Below are positions 9,790 through 18,446 of a stretch of DNA of 29,057 bases, piece after piece. The translations under genes were made by a program, and so were the position numbers. The DNA is from Pavlovales sp. CCMP2436 (taxonomy: Eukaryota > Haptophyta > Pavlovophyceae > Pavlovales), in NCBI GenBank assembly GCA_026770615.1, contig MU631319.1:141537-170593 (forward strand). Reading direction: 5' to 3'. The notes under the pieces were generated by a model that worked only from the letters and a program-made list of their open reading frames with translations, was not told the DNA's origin and did not search any database. Positions within the stretch are counted from its first letter, which is position 1. Every line of letters starts with the position of its first letter.

Positions 9790-9924
9790 TACAGGGGATC
9801 GCGGGCAATAAGAACGGCGCTTTTTGAGACTGAGGCTGAGTTTCTTAGCAAATTACATACAAACAATGCAAAAAAGGCTCATTTTCTTAACACGACGGTT
9901 TCTTATTGCCCGCGATCCCCTGTA
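9790..9924 (+). mobile_element. MITE family A, intact copy 2 (135 bp)
   Basis: The left end is TACAGGGGATCGCGGGCAAT and the right end ATTGCCCGCGATCCCCTGTA, perfect reverse complements, with AAGAA/TTCTT continuing the repeat inward. The ends sit at TA dinucleotides, so the target duplication may be TA, as in Tc1/mariner-type elements whose termini often begin CAG. The interior (GAGGCTGAGTTTCTTAGCAA, ACATACAAACAATG) matches copy 1. It has no coding sequence and must have been mobilised in trans. Confidence 0.85.
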
Positions 9925-10500
9925 AGCCGCCCCCGGCGGTTAGGCGAGCTGCGCATTAACGCACGTCATTTTAATTTTATACCAATAATTCTGTCCCAAA
10001 GAATATCAACTGACAATGTCAACTGCCAATTTCAACTGACACCCAGTACAAACAATAGTTACAACAACCTAGTGGCTTTAATCACGTTCAATCACGCTCG
10101 TCTGGCCGCCGCATGCGCGCGAATCGGCGAGCGCGGGCTCGGCTCGGAGGCGGGCGGCGGCGAGCGCGGCTCGGCGGAGAGCGGCGAGCCAAGCGGCGGG
10201 CCAAGCGGCGGCGCGGCGGCTGCCGGCGAGCTCGCGCTCCGGCAAGCTCGCGCTCGAGCGGCTCGGCGGCGAGCGGATCGGCGGTTCGGCGGCGAGTGCG
10301 GCGAGTGCGGCGAGCGCGAGGCGGCGGCGCGCTGCGGGCCTCGAAGACCTCTTGGCGTCCCAGCGGCGAGCAGCGCGCGCACGAGCGGCCGCAGATGAAT
10401 CCGAGAGCTCGTTCGAGAGGCAGTCAATGAATAGCGCGCGAAAAAAAATCTATAGGAAACAAATTTTAAGAGGGCACGGCAAGTTCCTTTAATTTGTTTG
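9925..10500. other. Intergenic; low-complexity GC-rich block
   Basis: From 10110 to 10380 the DNA is built of GCGGCGAGCG-like units. Several long overlapping frames on both strands result from this composition, and none shows a domain. The short string GGCGAGCTGCGCA followed by CGCACGTCATT at 9942-9970 also occurs at 616-640. Confidence 0.4.
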
Positions 10501-10517
10501 CATCTTTGTAGTTAGAT

Positions 10518-10718
10518 CCGGCGTCTTTTAGATCAGATCGTCTCTTAGATTACCGTAGGTCTACGCGTTTTTTAGACTTCGACTTGGCGTCTTTTAGATT
10601 TTTGCGTCTTTTAGCGGTCTTTAAGGAGTTCTTGCGTCTTTTAGCAGTCTTTAAGGCTAGTTTTTGCGTCTTTTCTAGAAGAGGACGCTTTTTTTTTGAA
10701 GGCGGCGGCGTCTTTTCT
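10518..10718 (+). repeat. Degenerate repeats of GCGTCTTTTAG
   Basis: GCGTCTTTT occurs six times (about 10522, 10587, 10604, 10634, 10667 and 10711). In the middle, TTGCGTCTTTTAGC-GTCTTTAAGG is repeated twice with 30-bp spacing. No coding role is seen. Confidence 0.6.
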
Positions 10719-10951
10719 GCCGAGACCCGAGGGCCAACGTGTCTGTGCGGGCGGTCCCAGTGCGTGAGGCCTGGCGTCAGTGCAGCCTAGATGTGCGTGC
10801 CCCCTACGCACAATTTGCGCGTGCCTGCCTACGCCGGGAGCTACCCGGTAGAAGTTGCCTAAAAGAAGACTTTAGGGGGCGGTCGTATGAAATCGGTAAT
10901 ATTTGGTTCGGTTACATTTATCATCATGCGCGCTTATTTCAACAAATATAA

Positions 10952-10957
10952 TTTATT
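10952..10957 (-). terminator. Possible poly(A) signal of the riboflavin-transporter-like gene
   Basis: AATAAA on the minus strand lies about 157 bases beyond the stop codon at 11114-11116. The distance is reasonable for a 3' UTR, but there is no other support. Confidence 0.3.
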
Positions 10958-11113
10958 CAGAGTCAAGCATTTATACTAAACAATAAATTAGTATTTAATC
11001 GTCATCTCGCTGACGCAGTGACGCTAGTCTCGTGCAAGATGTAAAGCGTAATTCACCTCCATGCGGATACGTTTGTTCAGTCTCATCTGAACGCCTTGCT
11101 GGTAGAGCTAGAG

Positions 11114-12979
11114 CTAGAGCGTGTAGCCGCCAGTCCGCATCAGCCCGTCTGCGAGCCACCATGCGATGCCGGCGCCGATCGTGGTGGAAACGCGCTCGGC
11201 CAGCGAGATGGCCCGCTGCACGATGTTCTGCGCGTCGTCGTAGCGCGTGTCCACGGCCACGCAACGAAATATCATGGCCGTCGCGTACCTTTAGGGGGGG
11301 GGGCGGAAACAAGCTGAGTTGTGTGTGTTGGGCGGGCAAGGGGGGGCAGGGGGGGGGAGGTTAGACCGCCGGGCCCGTGTAGCCAACGACCTGCAGTTCG
11401 GNNNNNNNNNNNNNNNNNNNNNNNNNNNNNNNNNNNNNNNNNNNNNNNNNNNNNNNNNNNNNNNNNNNNNNNNNNNNNNNNNNNNNNNNNNNNNNNNNNN
11501 NNNNNNNNNNNNNNNNNNNNNNNNNNNNNNNNNNNNNNNNNNNNNNNNNNNNNNNNNNNNNNNNNNNNNNNNNGTGGGGGGGGCATACCCGTCGGCGAAG
11601 CGCATCAACACATTCGAGGTGATGAGCATGGCGGCGCCAGCGGACGCAGGGAGCCCCGGGTTCGGCGTGTACGCCATCCCGACGGTAACAGCCCCGAAGG
11701 CCAGTAAAACAGCCACCTGTGGAACTAGCCGGTAGCTCGGACAGATCAGGGAGGCGTAGGAGCCGGCGACGAGACCTATGTAACTTAGGTCGATCGCGTA
11801 GCTCAGAACATCCTCGGCGAGCAAGTTGGACGCACCCGGGCCACGCACAGCGTTCCTGGCTGCGAACGGCATCAGCCCAGGACTGATGCCCCATACGACG
11901 CTCTGCATACTCGCAAACATGAGCCATAAAAATGTGGCGTGCCCCAGCCAGGGCGCTCGGCTGAGGGCGGCCCGCGCACGGTCGCGGATGCTTCCCACCG
12001 TCAGCTTCGCATCCTGACGGTCCACCTCTACAACAGCACGCCCGCCTGCCGCCTGCCCCTTCTCTGCCGGTGGCCGGGCAGGTGGGGCCGGAAGCAGCCC
12101 GAGGCGGAAGCGCTTTATGAGAGCGAAGGCCACGAGGCTGGGCAGTGCGAGGAGTGCGGCGATCAGGTAGAAAATAGTAGGCGAAAAAAGTCGCATGCCG
12201 CCCGGCTGCTGCACAAGTGCGATAACCGCACTTGCACCGTCTGCCAACGCGCCGCCGAGAACAGCAGAGCTTATCAGCCGATCGTCGTAGCTCAGCATCC
12301 ACGGCATCATGACCGACAGTCGAAGAGCACCGATCGCGCCTGGGGGGGGGGGTTGTTAGGGGGTATGGTGACTGGGGGGGTGGGGGGGGATTCTTATCGC
12401 GCCTCCAAGAAACGAAAGACCGAGCAGTGCGACCGAGCACCGATCGCGCCTTATTATTATTATTATTAGTAGTAGTATTAGTAGTAGTGGTTGTGGTAGT
12501 GGTAGTAGGAGTAAACCTCCAAGAAACGAAAGACCGAGCAGCGCGACCGAGTGCGTCTCGGTGGCCACGTCCCAGAAGAGAGCGGCACCCACAAGGCCGA
12601 GGACAGTGGCGAGGATCATCGCGACCATAACTCCCTCGTCGAGAGCACGCGCGTCTCCCCCTTGTCGAGCGTGCACTCGGTGCGCGAGCAACAACAGCAC
12701 GATGACGATGTTTGCGGCGTTGAAGGAGGTGATAATGTAGCTCGAGAGCGCGAGGCCCTCGGGCTGCGTGGTCTGCGACCACGGCACCTGCAGGTACACT
12801 GCATCACACAGCAGCCAGCCTGGCCCTACACCGAGCGCAGCAAACGCCAGATGCGTGTGCCATCGGACGTCAGGTCTCGCCGCGCCGCCGTCCACGTCCT
12901 CAGACAGGAGAGCCGAGTAGGTGCTGCCCTCTGACGCGAGGCCGGGCGCGTCCAACGGCGGCGCCGCAGGCGCGTCCAT
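11114..12979 (-). CDS. SLC52-like riboflavin transporter, three exons
   Basis: Exons read on the minus strand are 12979-12517, 12339-11589 and 11288-11114. They join in phase to about 462 residues ending TAG. SLC52 (RFVT) proteins are plasma-membrane riboflavin carriers of ~450-470 residues with about 11 membrane spans, which fits. The first span region has the family pattern: LGVGPGWLLCDAVYLQVPW, then PEGLALSSYIITSFNAANI (residues ~52-90). The exon 1/2 junction falls in a segment resembling the family's 'SFLPF' helix, followed by AVLGGALADGASAVIALVQ, matching the G-x-GLS-x-LP-ALVQ region. A long hydrophilic loop rich in Arg, Ala and Pro separates the halves. Exon 3 (YATAMIFRCVAVDTRYDDA onward) is less diagnostic. 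Intron 2 contains the assembly gap, yet phases fit across it, so no exon need be missing. An equilibrative nucleoside transporter was considered but fits less well. Confidence 0.72.
11402..11573. other. Assembly gap (172 N)
   Basis: The gap lies inside intron 2 of the riboflavin-transporter-like gene and is preceded by long G-runs (about 11295-11361) and followed by another at 11576-11582. Such runs are hard to sequence, so the gap length may be an estimate. Confidence 0.99.
12325..12552 (-). repeat. Duplicated exon-junction sequence in and around intron 1
   Basis: The intron segment 12399-12450 (minus strand) contains GCGCGATCGGTGCTC, the start of exon 2, followed by CTGCTCGGTCTTTCGTTTCT-TGGAG, the end of exon 1, and then GCGCGAT again. 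Exon 1 itself ends with the same GGTCTTTCGTTTCTTGGAG (to 12517), and exon 2 begins GCGCGATCGGTGCTC (12339). The intron therefore holds an unspliced-looking copy of the joined exons, flanked by a (TTA)n/(TAG)n microsatellite and a C-run. Confidence 0.85.
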
Positions 12980-13257
12980 CCTGCGTGCGCCGCCTCCACC
13001 GGCCCCGCCGCCCCGCCCCTCGCAGCTCCCCTGGGCCGGTCAAACCCGTCAAACGCGGATCCGGCGCTTATGTGCTTTGTTCAGTGGCCCGCGGGGGAGG
13101 TACCATAATAAGATCTTATTATGGTACCAAAAAAGATCTTATTATTTTCGCTTTCAGTTCGCGCGGCTTTGGCCGCTGAGTCTGGATCAGTTAATCCAGC
13201 CAGAAATTATATGGAGGTAGTCTCATGGGGGTACACAAGATAATTCTTGTTCATGAT
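12980..13257. other. Intergenic region between two minus-strand genes
   Basis: This stretch should contain the promoter of the riboflavin-transporter-like gene. It is GC-rich to 13095, then AT-rich around a perfect palindrome (13099-13128). No TATA-like element was confidently placed. Confidence 0.35.
13099..13128. repeat. Perfect 30-bp palindrome
   Basis: The left half GGTACCATAATAAGA is followed directly by its exact reverse complement TCTTATTATGGTACC. The sequence AGATCTTATTAT is repeated again at 13134-13145. It could extrude as a cruciform or form an RNA hairpin; no element boundary was identified. Confidence 0.9.
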
Positions 13258-13333
13258 AGGGATTCAAGCTGGCGTCTGACTGTTCTGAATGTTGTGCTGG
13301 CCTGAGCGCTGCGTCGCCCATTGCCTGCTGCGA
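13258..13333 (-). mobile_element. Family B arm, copy next to the 531-residue gene
   Basis: AGGGATTCAAGCTGGCGTCT, then GACTGTTCTGAATGTTGTGC and TGGCCTGAGCGCTGCGTCGC match the arm at 24408-24478 in reverse orientation over about 70 bases. It ends five bases from the stop codon of the 13338-14933 gene, so it forms that gene's immediate 3' flank. Confidence 0.75.
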
Positions 13334-13337
13334 TATA

Positions 13338-14933
13338 CTATATAAACGCTCCCGGTGTCGCTCCGTGCGGCCCGTATTTGCGCAGGTTATTCGCGCGTCG
13401 CGTCGCTTCAGCCGCAGCTTTGCGCTCTGGCTTGCCTTCTGGATCGTCACGCTTGCGCTTGGCGGCGGGCTCGTCACGCTTCGCCTTGAGCTTGCGCTTG
13501 GCTTCTGGATCGTCACGCTTCGCCTCGCGCTTGCGCTTGGCGGCGGGCTCGTCACGCTTCGCCTTGCGCTTGCGCTTGGCGGCGGGCTCATTTGCCCGGA
13601 GCTTGGCGGCGGCCTTGGCGGCGGGCTCATCGCGCTTGAGCTTTGCGGCGGCCTTGAGCTCGTCTGGTGTTGTGCGAGGAACTAGCGGGAGGTCGGGGCA
13701 CTCGAAGCTTGAGGCCGCGCGAGAAACGCGGACTTGCACCATTAGGCCTCTGCCGCAGCGCTTGCGGCCAGACTGCTCGAGCTCAGCGAAGGTGTCCTCT
13801 CGGGTCTGCGTCTCGATCTCCCAGCCCTGCCACTTGCTCGGCTCTGCGGACTTACGCGCCGCGAGCCCCTGCACCTGGCGCCGTTGGCTGCACTCGGCGA
13901 AGCGGCTCGAAATGTCGAGGGCGGTCTCGAGCACACCTTGGTTGGAGTCGACTCCGAATGTGACGTTGAGCTCATTCGCCGCTAAGCCAGGCACGCCTTC
14001 CGAGGGGGGCACGCCTGGCAGTGCCCATGGCATCGACGCGTCGCCGCCCGACCGCGCCGCCACGCGAGCACCTCGAGCCATGCACACGCGCACGGCCGGC
14101 AGCGGCGAGGACAAGGCCGCGCCCTCGAGCGCCTGCAGCGCCTCGCGGGCGTCCTTCGGGCAGCAGAGCGCGGAGTGGACGCACTGCACGAGCATCGCCT
14201 CACCGCCCGGTCCGATCGACAGGCTGATCGTGCAGCCGCCACTGTTAGACGGGTCCACGTAGCACTTCGCGCCACGCGTGAGGCAGAGGGGCGCAGCGAG
14301 GCTGCCCTCGGAGATGACGATCGTCACGTTGGCGCCTGTGCTCCAGCCCGCCATGATTCTGCAGTGAAGAATGAAGAGGCCAAGCTTCCACAGCAGGCGC
14401 GCCAGTGATGCGCGCTGGTCAAGGTGCGACACGAGGTCAGACACGTTGATGCGTAACTGCCCATTGAAGAGCCCGTCGTGAGCAATCGCAGCGCCGAGAG
14501 GCTCCCAGAGGCGCTCGAGAGTGGTGGCGGCGGCGCGCGAGGTCGCCTTCGCGGTGTGGTCGGGCGCAGAGCTGCGCCGGCCCTGCGCGATGTCGAGGGC
14601 GGGCGTCTTCCCTGCGCCGAAGCAGACGTTGCCGCTGCCCTGCGCTGCACGGTTGGCGCTGGAGAGCTTCACCACATCCTCGGGGCTCAATGCGATGTTG
14701 CAGTTCAACACGAGGAAGCCTAACTCAGCCAGGTTCGTGCGGTAGTTGAACTCGCCGTTGCCGATCTGGACCCAGCCCGCGAGCGCGCGGACGTTCGAAT
14801 TGCCCACGGAGGCACGCGCGCCGGTGGAGCGCACCCAGTGCTTCATGACCGGCACGATGGATGTGCGACCGGCCGGCCGTACGCCTTGCGACTGTCTAGT
14901 GCGTTCAATGAGCAAAAACGCGCGAAATTTCAT
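13338..14933 (-). CDS. Intronless 531-residue protein of unknown function with basic repeated C-terminus
   Basis: One uninterrupted frame runs from the ATG at 14933 to the TAG at 13338. No family was recognised. Residues 1-400 are of mixed composition without membrane segments, including a Cys-containing central part (CLTRGAKCYVDPSNSGGC, CVHSALCCPKDA). Residues ~410-510 form a strongly basic tail built from degenerate 13-residue units around KRDEPAAKRKRKA, about six copies, which would act as nuclear-localisation-like or nucleic-acid-binding sequence. The last residues are RRANNLRKYGPHGATPGAFI. The lack of introns, while neighbours have several, could mean a retrocopy, a transferred gene or a mobile-element ORF. 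The long frame in biased GC-rich DNA is supported by non-repetitive composition over 400 residues. An opposing 313-residue frame was judged a shadow. Confidence 0.6.
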   Translation of the reverse strand: MKFRAFLLIERTRQSQGVRPAGRTSIVPVMKHWVRSTGARASVGNSNVRALAGWVQIGNGEFNYRTNLAELGFLVLNCNIALSPEDVVKLSSANRAAQGSGNVCFGAGKTPALDIAQGRRSSAPDHTAKATSRAAATTLERLWEPLGAAIAHDGLFNGQLRINVSDLVSHLDQRASLARLLWKLGLFILHCRIMAGWSTGANVTIVISEGSLAAPLCLTRGAKCYVDPSNSGGCTISLSIGPGGEAMLVQCVHSALCCPKDAREALQALEGAALSSPLPAVRVCMARGARVAARSGGDASMPWALPGVPPSEGVPGLAANELNVTFGVDSNQGVLETALDISSRFAECSQRRQVQGLAARKSAEPSKWQGWEIETQTREDTFAELEQSGRKRCGRGLMVQVRVSRAASSFECPDLPLVPRTTPDELKAAAKLKRDEPAAKAAAKLRANEPAAKRKRKAKRDEPAAKRKREAKRDDPEAKRKLKAKRDEPAAKRKRDDPEGKPERKAAAEATRRANNLRKYGPHGATPGAFI

Positions 14934-15221
14934 TCACTAACTAACGGCCCACCAAATTTAAATTTCGCCGCATAAAAAATTACATCGTTGAGTTGCCGGG
15001 CGCGCCGATGGTGACCAAGGCCACATTCTCCTCCGAGCTCCTGCTCCTCCGGCTTTATAATTTTCACGTTCAACATTCTCAGAGGCTATCTGCACCTTTT
15101 TGAGTACTCCTGTCGAACTGTCCGATAAACACCCGGACTCCATTTACTGCTGCTGTGCTGTGGCGGGCCCCTCGCAGAAAGTTGTCATAATCCTGACAGC
15201 CTGTCGAACCAGTGCACGACG
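14934..15221. other. Upstream flank of the 531-residue gene
   Basis: No gene is recognised. TTATAA at 15055-15060 reads the same on both strands and lies about 125 bases upstream of the ATG, a possible but unproven core promoter position. The string ATCGTTGAGTTGCCG followed by CGCGCC at 14990-15010 recurs near 25137-25158. Confidence 0.3.
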
Positions 15222-15659
15222 TACGAGCCCATACCCCCAACGGACAGCATCGCTCAAAACAAGGAACCATCAGCCTTACCTCCTATGCAGTACGAGCCTA
15301 TACCCTCAACATACAGCATCGCCCAAAACGAAGTACCAGTGGCCATACCACCTATGCAGTATGAGCCCATACCCCTAACGGACAGCATCGCCCAAAACAA
15401 TGATGTACCATCATCCTTACCACCCATTCATTACGATCCCATCCCCCCAACGGACAGCATCGCTCAAAACGAGTTACCAGGGGCCATACCACCTATGCAG
15501 CATGAGCCCATACCCCCAAAGGACACCAGCACACAGACAACTCCTGCCAAACGAATACGCTTAACTTGCAATCAACCTTCGAATAACGAAGACTCACTCC
15601 CAGGTGCAGACCCGACCATACCCTCCATGCGAAAATTGGTGGCAACCAATTTTCGGTAG
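15222..15659 (+). pseudogene. ORF fragment with 23-24-residue peptide repeats; likely retroelement tail
   Basis: In one frame (15222-15659) five copies of a unit centred on YEPIPPTDSIAQN occur at 69-72-bp spacing, linked by PPMQ. The motif PPMQYEPIP resembles PTMQYEAIP in the proline-rich C-terminal tail of the LINE copies at 18791-19201 and 19730-20574. I therefore interpret this as the 3' part of another, diverged member of that retrotransposon family. There is no initiator context and no known domain. Confidence 0.5.
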
Positions 15660-15781
15660 ACCAACCTCCAATTTCATGTGCTATGTACAGTTGCCCGCAC
15701 TCAGGGGGGTAAAATGCGTTTAGCGCTTTTTTTTTTAATCTGTTTATCATCCCCCACTTCTTCCATGTTCCCCACTTTGGC
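15660..15781. other. Spacer with poly-T run
   Basis: A T-run at about 15728-15736 and AT-rich DNA separate the repeat-bearing ORF fragment from the family C repeat. Nothing else was recognised. Confidence 0.4.
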
Positions 15782-15888
15782 GTAGCGCGTCGGAGCCTGC
15801 ATCGGAGGGCTAAGAGCCGCTTGATGATTTTTCACACCGCCAGCCAGAAACCCCTTCATTAATATGAACCATAGTATTCATATTAATG
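15782..15888 (+). mobile_element. Family C repeat with terminal hairpin
   Basis: GTAGCGCGTCGGAGCCTGCA, then TCGGAGGGCTAAGA, ACACCGCCAGCC and CCCCTTCATTAATAT match 27359-27447 in the biotin gene intron. It ends in a perfect 12-bp inverted repeat, CATTAATATGAA and TTCATATTAATG, with an 8-nt loop (15857-15888), followed by a GT-rich microsatellite. Confidence 0.65.
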
Positions 15889-15921
15889 TACGTGTGTGTA
15901 TGCATGTGTGTATGATTCGAA

Positions 15922-16165
15922 GTTAACGTCCGTCCCCGGATGGGTCTGAAACCCGAACCCGAGCGTTGAGAAACACTCGAATCCAGGGACCCCTTCCGAT
16001 CACACCGGATACCGTCCCCACCGCTGAGTCTGATCAACAAAAACGACAATCGACGAAGCTTGCCGACTGGTTTGCTGCTGACCGACTCTTCTGCATTTCA
16101 AGCGCTCGAGCTGCCGCACGCCTGCGCACGCGACACACCTGTAGTACAATAACACAGACAACTAT
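15922..16165 (+). repeat. ~240-bp repeat R240, copy 1
   Basis: Matches 19341-19580 in reverse complement over its whole length with scattered mismatches. Landmarks include GTCTGAAACCCGAACC, GGATACCGTCCCCACCGCTG, GCTCGAGCTGCCGCACGCCT and CACAGACAACTAT. The last landmark abuts the start of the LINE-plus copy at 16169. No coding frame is conserved between the two copies. Confidence 0.85.
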
Positions 16166-16259
16166 AGGTTAATCCTACCTGCACTCACAACGGCAATAGG
16201 CGGGCCCATGTGCTATAGGTTCGTGACGCGCCACACAGCACTTATCCATGCGCTAGACA

Positions 16260-16635
16260 TCACCCACCGACGTCAGAAAAACCGCAACTGTGCAGCTACC
16301 ACGTCGGGGTGGATGGCTCATATACAAAACCCGAAGGGAGCGAACCGGCGCGAGCAGCCGGCGCAGCGTGCTTCTACGCACTCCCCCCAGGCCAGACCAG
16401 ATACGAGGCACCCACCCCCCCAGAGGCATATATCCTAACCTGCACCATCTCGGGAGATCAGACGGTTGTCAACACAGAGTGCAATGCAGTCACACTTGCC
16501 CTACAGGCCCTGACCTACGAGCCTTTCTTACACATAGGATGGGACCACGACACAGGCGTTAAACGCCTCGCCTGGCATGAACAGCACCCTGACCCCCGCC
16601 CCCCACCACACGGGCTACGGGACATCTCAAGCTAA
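16260..16635 (+). pseudogene. RNase H-like domain of LINE-plus
   Basis: The frame includes HVGVDGSYTKPEG, AGAACFYALPPGQTR, TVVNTECNAVTLALQAL and LHIGWDHDTGV. The first Asp in VDGS, the Glu in NTEC and the Asp in GWDHD are in the order expected for RNase H catalytic acids of non-LTR elements. This would degrade the RNA strand after reverse transcription. The frame stops at 16635 and shifts relative to the next ORF. Confidence 0.6.
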
Positions 16636-17104
16636 GACGCAAATCATCACTTCTACCGCCTACTAACCCTCAAAAAACGGGACGAGGCAGCGGAACGCGT
16701 CAGAATCATGACCTACACTAAGGCTCATACCGAATCGGATGATGACGTAGCCAAAATCCTGAGCAACTATGGGGCTGTGCGGTACGATGCCACCTCACAA
16801 GCCAGAGTGGTGACAGCGGACGCGCTCAGGAAAGTCACACGGCTCTTCATCCCCACCGCAAAACGGCATCGCAGACCACAGGATAAGCTCCCCCACACCA
16901 ACAACAAAGGGACACCATAAAACTCGTACAAAACGCATCGAGTGACTGGGGGTCAAAGGCAGTAGCGGTCCGCCGGGAACCCGCCACAGTACAGCTCACC
17001 CTAAACACACTCGCGGCGCACAGCTGGGCAATCGCAGCCTCAGCAAGCGGGGACGTCATCACATCCGACCAGCAGCGGAACGATACGCCGTAATAAATAG
17101 AGTC

Positions 17105-17896
17105 ACAAGGGGCCGGCTGGAGCAGAGAGGCCCCGTCAAACAGGCCCCGGGCACAGGACGGATGGCCAATGTAGAAGACATCTGGTCAAAAGAGAGCACG
17201 GTGGCACTGCGTTTACCAAGCGGCAGGGGCCAAAGGTACCCGGAATTGTACACCAAACACATGGCCAGATTAGTCCTCGGGTCATATCGACACAACGCCG
17301 AGTGGGCAGAGGAATGGGCCCAAGACCACACTACCACTCCGCCGATGGCCTCAATTGAGGTAACAATAGACGGAAAACCTGAGAAAATGAGCACCTCCTG
17401 CCCCCTGTGCAAGGCACCCGGTCCATCTGATACCAAACACCACCTGTACCACGAGTGTCCGTCAACGGCCGAGCTCCGCCAAGATCTCCACGACGCACTC
17501 TGTACCGAGCTGGCACCACGACTGGGGATCCCAAAATCAAAAAGAGTGGCAACACACATGATCGCTAGGCCGGATTACTACACTGGACGGGTCGGTATGA
17601 GCATCAAGGAAGAGCTCGCGAAAGACAGCGAGGGAGACCCCCCAAAGCACGGCGCTTTAAGGTATACGCTTCTACACCATAGCTTCGAGGTGCACAATCT
17701 GCGCGAAGCCGCAATCGAGGCATCCGCTGCGGCAACCAAGGATAAGATCTCCATATACGACGCGAAAAAGTTCAAGATGGCCTGGTGGGCCGCACAGACG
17801 GCCGAGAGGGCAGCCAAGAAAAAGACACAGGTGGGGGTAACCACACCTGCGGGGAAAAAAACAGCAGCGAACGCCCACCCCCCCCGAATTTCATAA
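17105..17896 (+). pseudogene. Zinc-knuckle C-terminal ORF of LINE-plus
   Basis: The reading frame, with a possible ATG at 17162, carries MANVEDIWSKESTVALRL, then CPLCKAPGPSDTKHHLYHEC, a C-x2-C-x10-H-x4-C knuckle typical of the C-terminal part of non-LTR retrotransposon polyproteins. A Lys/Ala-rich helix follows (AAQTAERAAKKKTQ). The frame runs into the AT-rich insert and stops at 17896. The minus copy has a nearly identical protein here but with a TAG (21043-21045) in place of the Trp in EEWAQD. Confidence 0.7.
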
Positions 17897-18446
17897 ACAG
17901 CTTAAAAAACGTATCAATTTCAGAAGTTATAATAATATTATCAACTGTTATTTTTATACGATGAATTTTCCGTCAATATTATTTTTGCTATTGACCATAT
18001 TTTTAGTCGCAATAGTGTAAATACGAACAACTTAGACTCTCAGTTGATATATTATTATGAACATACATTCGTAATCAGACGTACATGAATTTAATACAGT
18101 CGCAGTCAATTATTTTTTTTGAAACGAAAAACAGTAAAAATAAGATTGAGTTAAATGTAATGTTTTTTGATCTTGATTATTGAGATATACATTTAACTTC
18201 GCGTTGCACAAAATTATATTGTTAAAATTACAAATATATGAAGATTCTATCAAAAAACGTAAACTGATGAAATCGATGTTTTTGGGAAAATTTCAGAACC
18301 TGGTTCTTGTTCAACTTTATCACTAATTTTTTCGCGTATTCTTGCAATCAAAAAAGTCATATTTTCGATTCGCTGATGTGAATGTACAAAATAAAAAGGG
18401 TGAAACCGCGCTGATATATGCGAGTGAAACCGGATATGCCCGCGCG
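17887..18446. mobile_element. AT-rich insertion with ankyrin-repeat fragment, inside LINE-plus
   Basis: A ~560-bp stretch of roughly 30% GC interrupts the LINE, which is well above 50% GC on both sides. The LINE-minus copy is continuous across the equivalent point (around 20445). Near the right end, 18370-18440 encodes DVNVQNKKGETALIYASETG, a good single ankyrin repeat. An opposing short frame (18250-18350) and a small hydrophobic ORF at about 17960 were noted but cannot be assigned. The base composition and ankyrin type are unlike the rest of the window, consistent with foreign DNA (for example a large DNA virus or bacterial source) or with another AT-rich locus. The origin is inferred, not shown. 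Confidence 0.6.

Noticed and set aside
10081..10430. Coding exon in the GC-rich block
   Set aside because: All three plus frames and the minus frames are open because of the repeated GCGGCGAGCG composition; nothing favours one.
11114..12979. Equilibrative nucleoside transporter (SLC29) identity
   Set aside because: The WLLCDAVYLQVPW...PEGLALSSYI pattern and the loop positions fit SLC52 better, though only an alignment can settle it.
13321..14262. 313-residue plus-strand open frame opposite the orphan gene
   Set aside because: Low-complexity Ala/Ser/Arg/Leu composition over the repeated tail; the minus frame is longer and has a non-repetitive body.
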